A DNA stretch of 35,600 nucleotides from DASYUM01 sp036001225 (lineage in GTDB: Bacteria; Methylomirabilota; Methylomirabilia; Rokubacteriales; DASRDR01): the NCBI GenBank assembly GCA_036001225.1, contig DASYUM010000085.1, forward strand, positions 1 through 35,600, given 5' to 3'. Numbering within the stretch: position 1 is the stretch's first letter; each line of letters starts with the position of its first letter. Both the position numbers and the translations under genes were made by a program. Shown here piece after piece: positions 1 through 6,544 of the stretch. The notes under the pieces are model-generated. The model made no database searches. It was given only the letters and a program-made list of their open reading frames with translations, and was not told where the DNA came from.

Positions 1-2
1 CC

Positions 3-767
3 AACATCAAGCTCGGCTGCGTGGTCACGGACCTCATGGGCAAGACCGGCCGGGCCATTCTCGAGGCGCTGATGGCGGGCGGTGAGGACCCCGAGGCGCT
101 CGCGGCGCTGGCGCAGGGGCTGCTGCGGAAGAAGCGGGCCGAGCTGCGCGAGGCCGTCGTGGGGCGCATGACGCCGCACTACGCGTTCCTGCTTCGGCAG
201 CACCTGACCCTCATCGACGCGCTGGGCGCCCAGATCGCTGAGCTCGATGCCCGCATCGAGGCGGCGATGGCCCCATTCGCGGAGGCCTACGCGTGCGCGC
301 AGACCATGCCGGGGATTGCCGCCCGGGCCGCGCAAGCGATCCTGGCCGAGACAGGAGTCGACATGAGTCGCTTTCCCACCCCCGAACAGTTCGCCTCGTG
401 GGCGCGGCTCTGTCCGGGGACACACGAGAGCGCCGGGAAGCGCCGGCCGACGACCATCGGCAAGGGGGCGACCCGGCTGCGCGCCACGCTGCAAGAAGCC
501 GCCTGGGCGGCCGTCAAGACGAAGAAGAGCTATTACGCCGCGCTGTACCATCGCTTGAAGGCGCGGCGAGGGGCCAAGAAGGCGATCGTGGCGGTGCAAC
601 ACGCAATGCTTGTCGCCCTCTGGCACATGCTGCGGCACCGGGTACCCCATCGGGACCTCGGCCGCGACTACTTCGATCGCCGCAACCCGGCGCGCATCCG
701 GCGCCACCACGTCCGCCGCCTCGAGCAGTTGGGCTACCAAGTCCTGCTCGTGGAGCCAGCCGCTTGA
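3..767 (+). CDS. IS110-family transposase, 5' end cut by window edge
   Basis: The frame is open at the left edge and stops with TGA at 765-767, so about 254 C-terminal residues are present. IS110 transposases are usually about 350-450 residues with an N-terminal RuvC-like DEDD catalytic domain followed by a Transposase_20 domain. The first visible residues (NIKLGCVVTDLMGKTGRAIL) and the charged helical stretch after them match the middle of the family. The Transposase_20 part starts near MPGIAARAAQAILAETG and contains FASWARLCPGTHESAGKRR and a basic tail. The catalytic DEDD half is outside the window. The stop lies only about 15 bp from where similarity to the interrupted neighbour resumes, so the element's right end is very short, as in the IS110 rather than the IS1111 subgroup. 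It is the only plus-strand gene here, and whether the element is intact cannot be seen. Confidence 0.9.
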   Translation, partial: NIKLGCVVTDLMGKTGRAILEALMAGGEDPEALAALAQGLLRKKRAELREAVVGRMTPHYAFLLRQHLTLIDALGAQIAELDARIEAAMAPFAEAYACAQTMPGIAARAAQAILAETGVDMSRFPTPEQFASWARLCPGTHESAGKRRPTTIGKGATRLRATLQEAAWAAVKTKKSYYAALYHRLKARRGAKKAIVAVQHAMLVALWHMLRHRVPHRDLGRDYFDRRNPARIRRHHVRRLEQLGYQVLLVEPAA

Positions 768-780
768 CAGCTTGAGGGCG

Positions 781-1592
781 GATGTTTCATAGGAAACGTG
801 GAGGCCGTCCTCGAGCGCGGACTGGCCGGGCTGGTCGGGGTCGGCCAGCACCGCGGCATCCACGTGGACGACCACCTGGTAGCGCTCGCTCCCCGGGCTG
901 GCATCGAGCCCCTGCCCGAGGGCCGTCTCCGCCACCAGGGCAAGAGCGTCGGCCTGCTGCTGGCCCGGGGTCGGGGGGTCCGCCGCGTCGCCCTCCGTTG
1001 CGGTAGCCCGCGCCCGCTGGGACAGCGCCTCGCGCGCCGCCTCCAGGCCCCGCACCAGCAGCGCCCCCACCTCTGGCTCCAGGCGCCCGCGCACGACGAT
1101 CATCCCGTCCTCGTCCGGGTACACCTGGAGCGACCGCCGCGCGTGGCGCGCCGCCGCCTCCTCCCCCTGCCGGTCCACCCGGCGCCACGCCCGCACGATC
1201 CGCTCGACGTGGGCCGCCGTCCCTGTCCGCCCCACCGCCAGGAGCCGCGCTTCGGTGTCCGGGGTAGCGACCCGGGTCAGGGCGCGGACTTTGGCGTAGG
1301 ACAGCTCCCCCCGGGCCAGGGCGGCGGCGAGCTGGGGCAACTCGCCCAGGGCCCGCGCCACCCGCACCCGCTCCCGGGCCGCTCCCGGGTCGAGCCCCAC
1401 GCGCCAGCTCAGCCACTCCGCGCACGAGCGGAAGCCCTTCGCCCAGCCGCCCCGGGCGTCGAACTCGCGGAGCAGGGTGAGCAGCCGGGCGGTGGCGGCG
1501 TCGAGGTGAGCGGAAAGGGTGGCGATCTCGTCGCCGAGCCGGTCGAGGTCGGCACCCGGGGACGGGGACGCGAGAGCTGCGGCGAGTGGCAT
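781..1592 (-). pseudogene. DUF222 / HNH-endonuclease family protein, C-terminus lost to IS110 insertion
   Basis: An ATG at 1592-1590 follows a strong Shine-Dalgarno (AGGAGGAG, 5 nt spacing) and opens a frame of about 270 residues with clear DUF222 character. It contains WAKGFRSCAEWLSWRVGLDP, RVARALGELPQLAAALARGE and YAKVRALTRVATP, then QVVVHVDAAVLAD and GLHVSYETS. In intact relatives this last segment is followed by an arginine-rich stretch and a C-terminal HNH nuclease motif. Here family similarity stops after ETS near position 781. The frame then runs on, without a visible stop, antisense through the transposase and off the window edge, so any product would be a hybrid without the nuclease motif. 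Intact family members are often annotated as HNH endonucleases or 13E12-repeat proteins of uncertain role. The exact breakpoint is uncertain by about 10 bp. Confidence 0.8.
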
Positions 1593-1859
1593 CGGGGCTC
1601 CTCCTGCGCGGACTCTATCACGCGAATTTCGAGCCGCTGGGGAGCCGCAGGACGACCGATCGTGAGCGCGCGAATCATTTTGGGCTCGGCGCGAGTCGCC
1701 CGCCGGGCCACCGGCCGTCCCGGCCAGCCACGAAGGATTGGCCATCGAGGCCGCGACCGCGGTCCGATTCCCGCCGGAGGAACTGTCAAGCAGAAAATGC
1801 GGCGCGCGCCCCGCGGGAGTGTCTCAGGTTGGGTCTTCAAACTGAGACACTACCACCCG
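1593..1859. other. Intergenic region between the truncated DUF222 gene and the glycan locus
   Basis: I see no coding signal in these 267 bp. The region holds the strong ribosome-binding site of the DUF222 gene at its left end (about 1598-1605) and a perfect 10-bp inverted repeat at 1818-1851 at its right end. It should contain the DUF222 promoter, but I find no convincing -35/-10 pair. Confidence 0.5.
1818..1851 (-). terminator. Perfect 10-bp inverted repeat just after the last gene of the locus
   Basis: AGTGTCTCAG at 1818-1827 pairs exactly with CTGAGACACT at 1842-1851 around a 14-nt loop. It begins 9 nt beyond the stop codon of the 1860-3764 gene, where an end-of-operon hairpin would be expected. 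There is no U-tract, so a classical Rho-independent terminator is not established. Its modest GC content is unlike the GC-rich hairpins elsewhere in the window. It could instead be a remnant transposon end or a protein-binding site. Confidence 0.4.
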
Positions 1860-3764
1860 TCACCCGGGCGCCGGCGCCGCCCGCGGTGGCAGCTCGTAGA
1901 GCGACACGCGGGTCTTCCAGAGGCTCCAGGAGTCGAGCAGCCGGGCCCGCGCCATCGCCTCGGGGAACCGCCGGTGGTAGTACCCGATCTCGTCGATGTA
2001 GTCCATGACGACCACGTGGGTCACGCCGAAGCGGCCCAGCGGGTCGCCTTCCCAGTTGCCGTAGCGGTTCCAGATGGCGAGCGCCCGGTGGCGGTTCTCG
2101 AGGGCGAGGATCGGCGCGTAGATCCCCGCGATGACCGATCCGGGGGGCAGGGTGGCGCCGAGCTGGCGGGAGACGGAGACCAGCTTGTAGTCGCGATGAA
2201 GCACCCAGTCGAGGTAGCTCCACGCCTGGGTCACGAGGAAGGCGGTGACGAGGGCGGCGGCCAGCCCCCGAAGCGCCACCGGGGGTACCCGTTCGGCCAG
2301 CGCCGGCAGCCGGGGACCGAGCAAGCGGAAGGTCAGGGCGCTCAGCGCGAGGGCAAGGGCCGCGGCCAGGATGGCGAGCTGGCGCTCGGTCAGGGGGTAG
2401 ACGACCAGCGGGAGGGCCGTCCGCTGGAGTGCGGCCAGCCGCGCGTGGCCGACCTGGATCGCGGTCAGCGCCACCCCCACCAGCCCGGCCGCGTAGACCC
2501 AGACGGCCCACGGACTCGGGACCCGGGCCGGGGCCCGGGCCCGCCACAGCTCGATCAGCGCGGAGGCGGCCAGGATCGTCATCGCCGGCACCAGGGAGAC
2601 GTAATAGCGGAGCGGCCGATATTGGGAGATAGCCAGGTAGGAGAAGCCGCCGACGAACCACCAGAGGGCGAAGATCTCGGGGAAGGAGACCGGGTCCCCG
2701 CGCAGGAGCCGCACGAGGAGGCGGAAGAAGTAGACCCCGCTCACCAGCAGGAGGACCCGGGAGCCGAAGCTCCAGAAGTAGCCGACGAAGGGGTTGAAGT
2801 ACACGTTCTGGAGGAGGTCGGGCGGCGCGAGTGGCAGGGCGTGCAGCCGCCACTCGTTGGTGAGCCGCCAGGCGATCTGGTCGCGGTAGGGGACGATCCA
2901 GAGCGCGGCCAGGACGGCGAGGCCCCCGCCCGCGCCCGCCAGGAACCAGGCGAGCGGGCGCGCTACCCCGTCCTTCCCCCGGCCGCCGTCACGCGGGCAG
3001 ACGCTCCACAGCAGAACCGACAGCAGGGCGGCCGGCACGATGTATGCCATCTGCATCTTCACCGCGAGCGCCAGCACGCTGGCCGTCCCGGCGGCCGCGA
3101 ACCAGCGGGGGTCCCGCGCTCCACGCTGGCCGAAGTAGAGCGTCAGGACGAGGAAGAACACGGCGGGCGTCTCCACGAGGCCGATCCGGTTGTAGGTGAT
3201 GTAGAGATGGTTGCCGCCGAGGAGGAGCATGGCCAGGAGGGCGCCGCTCCGGCCGAAGGCCGGGGCCAGACTCAGGTAGAACAGCGGGAGCGTGGCCAGG
3301 CTGAAGAGCACCGAGACGAGGCCGACCTGCGCGTACCCGACTCCGAGGAGCCGGAAGACGGCGTAGAAGCCGAGGTTGGCCAGCGGACTCACGTACATGA
3401 AGTTGACCTCGTCCCACACCCACTGGCCGAAGAGGACCCTGTTGCGCGCGTTGTGGGCGTATTCACCGGGATCGGTCCAGGCGCCGCCGCTCGGTCCCAG
3501 GTCCACCGGGGGGTCGGCGGCGAGGTAGAGCAGGCGGACGTCCACCAGCAGGAGGGCCGCGACGGCGAGGCCGAGCGGGTGCCGCCCTGCCGTCCACGCC
3601 GCCTCGACGACGGCCCGGGCGCGCTCCCGCCCCGACCGGGTCGGCGCCGCCGCCGGCGGTCGGCTGGCCGCCGCGCCGACCACGGCCGCGGCGATCCGCC
3701 AGAGGTAGAGCGCGGTCAGGGCGCCCGTCGGGACGAGGAGCATCAGCTCCCGGCTGGTGGTCAC
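1860..3764 (-). CDS. GT39/PMT-like multi-spanning membrane glycosyltransferase without soluble tail
   Basis: 634 residues from a GTG start whose GTGA overlaps the TGA of the upstream gene by 4 bp. An upstream in-frame start (3866) exists but would overlap that gene by about 100 bp. Many hydrophobic segments run from about residue 5 to 550, separated by short charged loops. The first large loop carries TDPGEYAHNARNRVLFGQW (Asp98 and Glu101), which resembles the acidic, substrate-binding first loop of GT39/ArnT-like GT-C enzymes. These enzymes move a sugar from a polyprenyl-phosphate carrier to an acceptor outside the cytoplasmic membrane. The short C-terminal domain includes NRHRALAIWNRYGNWEGD and ends near residue 634. 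It lacks the discoidin, TPR and beta-sandwich modules of its four large neighbours. The substrate is unknown. It is the last gene of its unit and is followed by an inverted repeat. Confidence 0.75.
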   Translation of the reverse strand: MTTSRELMLLVPTGALTALYLWRIAAAVVGAAASRPPAAAPTRSGRERARAVVEAAWTAGRHPLGLAVAALLLVDVRLLYLAADPPVDLGPSGGAWTDPGEYAHNARNRVLFGQWVWDEVNFMYVSPLANLGFYAVFRLLGVGYAQVGLVSVLFSLATLPLFYLSLAPAFGRSGALLAMLLLGGNHLYITYNRIGLVETPAVFFLVLTLYFGQRGARDPRWFAAAGTASVLALAVKMQMAYIVPAALLSVLLWSVCPRDGGRGKDGVARPLAWFLAGAGGGLAVLAALWIVPYRDQIAWRLTNEWRLHALPLAPPDLLQNVYFNPFVGYFWSFGSRVLLLVSGVYFFRLLVRLLRGDPVSFPEIFALWWFVGGFSYLAISQYRPLRYYVSLVPAMTILAASALIELWRARAPARVPSPWAVWVYAAGLVGVALTAIQVGHARLAALQRTALPLVVYPLTERQLAILAAALALALSALTFRLLGPRLPALAERVPPVALRGLAAALVTAFLVTQAWSYLDWVLHRDYKLVSVSRQLGATLPPGSVIAGIYAPILALENRHRALAIWNRYGNWEGDPLGRFGVTHVVVMDYIDEIGYYHRRFPEAMARARLLDSWSLWKTRVSLYELPPRAAPAPG

Positions 3765-6544
3765 GGCCCACGCTCCACGATGGCACTGCCGAGAATCACG
3801 CGGTCGCGCCGGTGGCGCAGCGCCGTGGCGGTGACGGGCAGTCGCCGGCGCGCCTCGGGGTCCCACAGGCCGAGCACGATCTCGTAGCGTCCCGCCTCCA
3901 GGTCGGGTGGGGCCACCAGGTCGAAGCTCTCGCGCACCACCTCACCCGGCTGCCAGCGGCTCGTGGGGTAGGCCCCTTCGAGGGGGGCGTGGTCGTGCTG
4001 GAAGCGCACCTTGCCCTCGCGCTGGAAGTGGACGAAGACGGTGTAGTCCCGGGTCGCCGGGCGGAGCGCCTGCCAGTAGTAGGTGAGGCGGAACCGTTCT
4101 CCGGCGCGGAGCGCCTCCGGCTCCAGCCGGTAGCCGAGGAGGCGTACGGCCTCGCCGAAGGTGGCCGGGGCGGGCGCCGCCGGCGCCAGCTCGCGGAGCC
4201 GCTCGCCGGCGCGCCGCGCCCACGCCTGGTCGCCGGTCTCGCCCTGGGCGCGCGCCTCCTGGTGGGCGCGGAGCAGGCGTTGCCAGAGGTCGGAGTGCTC
4301 CCGCTCGTAGGCCGCGCGCTCCAGTTCCTCGCCGTACGCCCGGGCGGCTTTGGCCCAGAGCCCGAGCGCCTCGAAGGCCGCGCCGCGGGTCTCCGCCCCG
4401 ACCGCCCCGGCCAGGGGAACGCCGGCCTGATCGTAGAGGTCGGCCAGCCGCCGGTGGGCCGGTTCCAGCTCCGGATCGAGGCGTGCCGCGCGCCAGTACT
4501 CGCCGGCCGCCGCGGCGCGCCGGCCGGCTCGCGCGTCGGCGACGCCCCGATCCAGGTGGAAGCGCGCCAGCCTCGCCGCCGGGGACGTCTCGGGCTCGCC
4601 CGGCCCGTAGACGAACAGCTCGCCGATGGCCCACCACCAGTTCGGATCGCGGCCGGTCTCCTCGATCCGCACGTAGCGGGCCGGCCGGGGGGCAAACGCG
4701 CTCACGACGCGCCCGCGCGTGGCCATCCGGGGCTGGCCATCCGCCCAGTCGAGGCTCCAGGGCACGTCGCCCACGGCGGCCGTCGTCTCCCAGCGTCGGC
4801 CGTCGCGCGAGAGCGCGATCCGGTAGCCGCGGGCAAAGCCGCTGGACGGGCGGGGGGGCAGGACGACCACCTTGCCGACCGCCGCCGGCTCTCCCAGGTC
4901 CACCTCGAAGAAGAGGCCGGGTCGCTCCGGCTCCCCGCTGTACCAGGCGGTATCCACGTCCCGGTCGAAGGCGAGACCGGGTGGGGCGGCCGTGGAGCTG
5001 GCCGTTCCCCGCCAGCGGCGCGGCGGCAGGCTGCGGAACGCCTCCACGTCGGCCGGCGGCCGGAAGTCGTGGAAGACCTCGTACGGCCCGACCGCGGCGC
5101 GGTCGAACCCGGCGCCGATCCCGTTCAGCGACGCCGTGAAGCCACCGCCGGTCCCGGCGGCGAAGAGATAGGCGACGCGCGGCGCGGCGTCGACCAGGTC
5201 GGTGTACGCCGGATAGCGCCCGCCGAAGGGCTCGGCGAACACGATCGCCTCGTCGGCATCGAAGGTCAGGCGCGGGGCCTGCCAGTAGTCGGGCACGTAG
5301 ACGCGGGTCAGGCCGCGCGCCTGGAGGAACGCGAAGAGCTGCCGGTCCTGGGCGCGGCCCTGGCGGTAGGCGGGCAACTCCGCGGCGAGGGCGGCATAGC
5401 TCGCCAAGTTGCCGTAGACGTGCAGCCCCAGGACGAGGCCGAGCAGGGCCGCGAAGAGCGGGCGCGAGCGCGCGCGGACCGCGGCCAGGAAGGCGGCGGC
5501 CAGGAGGGGCAGCGCGGAGTAGAGCGGCAGGAGGTACCGTCTCGTCACGCCGGGGCCGGCCTCGTCAGCGAAGCGGCTCAGGCCGACGAGCAGCGCGGCG
5601 TTGGCGAAGAAGAGGAGGAGCAGCCAGAGGCCCGCCGGCTCCGGCCCCCTCCTCCCCCGGGCCGGCCGGAGACGCCAGACGAGCCAGCCGAACGCCGCCG
5701 CGTAGAGCAGCAGGAGACCCTCGGAGAGGACGGGGAGATAGTTCGTCAGCGACCGGGAGGGTCGGGCGCCCAGGATGGCGGGCAGCGCGTCGGTGACCGC
5801 CGCGGCGAGCTGGCGCGGTGCCCGCGCCGGGTCGCCGCCGCCGAACAGGACGAAGCTCCAGAAGGCATTGACGAGGTTGAACGCCCAGAACGGCGCGCTC
5901 CCGAGAAGGAAGAAGCCCAGCCCGACCCAGGGGCCGCGCCGACCGAGCCCGCGCCAACCGCGGGCGAGGAGGAACACGGCGGCGGGCATGAGGTAATAGA
6001 GGCTCAGGAAGTTGGTCCACCAGGCCACCCCCGCCACCAGGCCCAGCACGGCGAAGCGCCGGACTTCGGCGGCGTCGTCCCGCGGCGCAGTGTCGAGGCG
6101 AAGGGCGAGGAGCAGGACCAGGCTCCCGAGGAGCAGGCTGTCCATGTAGCCGTGGCGGGCCCAGGCGCCGTGGATAGCCAGGTAGGGCGGGGCGATCGCG
6201 ACGAGGAGGGCGGCGACCCAGCCGGCCGCCGCGCCGCCGACCTCGCGCCCGAGCCGAAAGGTCACGGCGATGAAGAGGAGCGAGAGCAGGAGCGGGACGG
6301 CGTCGAGGACGAGGCGCGAGGCTCCGGCGACCGCGAAGGCCAGGGCGTCGAGGAAGGATTGGAACGTGCCGATGTAGGCGTAGCCCCAGCTGAAGACCGG
6401 AAACTCGCCCAGCAGCACGTGGCGCGCCTGGAGGCCGAAGACCGCCTGGTCGGAGTCCATGATCGGCGTCAGCAGGTACACCGCCCGGACGAGCCCCCCC
6501 GCCGCGATCAGGAGGACGAAGGCCGCCTTCGCCCGCCGCGTCAC
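3761..6544 (-). CDS. GT39-like membrane protein with discoidin, TPR and beta-sandwich modules (paralogue 1)
   Basis: 927 residues from a GTG start that overlaps the upstream stop as GTGA. Residues 1-380 form a GT39-like membrane module with about ten or more hydrophobic segments. Its first loop has D30-S-D32-Q33 and GEFPVF, then YIGTFQSF. Residues 400-500 are a soluble linker (LTRVYVPDYWQAPRLTFDAD) also found in the paralogues. Residues 508-650 resemble an F5/8C/discoidin fold, ending in YVRIEETGRDPNWWWAIGEL. Residues 660-745 are TPR-like (WRAARLDPELEPAHRRLADL). Residues 797-925 form a beta-sandwich with TYYWQAL, VFVHF, DHAPLEGAYPTSRW and LGLWDPEARRRLPV. GT39 enzymes use lipid-linked sugars outside the membrane. 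The soluble part would face outward and could bind glycan. The second acidic residue of the expected first-loop Asp-Glu pair is Gln33, so activity may differ. Acceptor and donor are unknown. Confidence 0.8.
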   Translation of the reverse strand: MTRRAKAAFVLLIAAGGLVRAVYLLTPIMDSDQAVFGLQARHVLLGEFPVFSWGYAYIGTFQSFLDALAFAVAGASRLVLDAVPLLLSLLFIAVTFRLGREVGGAAAGWVAALLVAIAPPYLAIHGAWARHGYMDSLLLGSLVLLLALRLDTAPRDDAAEVRRFAVLGLVAGVAWWTNFLSLYYLMPAAVFLLARGWRGLGRRGPWVGLGFFLLGSAPFWAFNLVNAFWSFVLFGGGDPARAPRQLAAAVTDALPAILGARPSRSLTNYLPVLSEGLLLLYAAAFGWLVWRLRPARGRRGPEPAGLWLLLLFFANAALLVGLSRFADEAGPGVTRRYLLPLYSALPLLAAAFLAAVRARSRPLFAALLGLVLGLHVYGNLASYAALAAELPAYRQGRAQDRQLFAFLQARGLTRVYVPDYWQAPRLTFDADEAIVFAEPFGGRYPAYTDLVDAAPRVAYLFAAGTGGGFTASLNGIGAGFDRAAVGPYEVFHDFRPPADVEAFRSLPPRRWRGTASSTAAPPGLAFDRDVDTAWYSGEPERPGLFFEVDLGEPAAVGKVVVLPPRPSSGFARGYRIALSRDGRRWETTAAVGDVPWSLDWADGQPRMATRGRVVSAFAPRPARYVRIEETGRDPNWWWAIGELFVYGPGEPETSPAARLARFHLDRGVADARAGRRAAAAGEYWRAARLDPELEPAHRRLADLYDQAGVPLAGAVGAETRGAAFEALGLWAKAARAYGEELERAAYEREHSDLWQRLLRAHQEARAQGETGDQAWARRAGERLRELAPAAPAPATFGEAVRLLGYRLEPEALRAGERFRLTYYWQALRPATRDYTVFVHFQREGKVRFQHDHAPLEGAYPTSRWQPGEVVRESFDLVAPPDLEAGRYEIVLGLWDPEARRRLPVTATALRHRRDRVILGSAIVERGP

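Noticed and set aside
1783..1788. Minus-strand TTGACA as a -35 box for the DUF222 gene
   Set aside because: No acceptable -10 sequence lies about 17 nt downstream, and a single hexamer match is weak evidence.
763..1791. Nine-base match CTGTCAAGC (inverted) between the IS110 end and position 1783-1791, possible terminal repeat
   Set aside because: IS110 elements normally lack long terminal inverted repeats, the second copy lies outside any likely element boundary, and a 9-base match found by eye may be chance.
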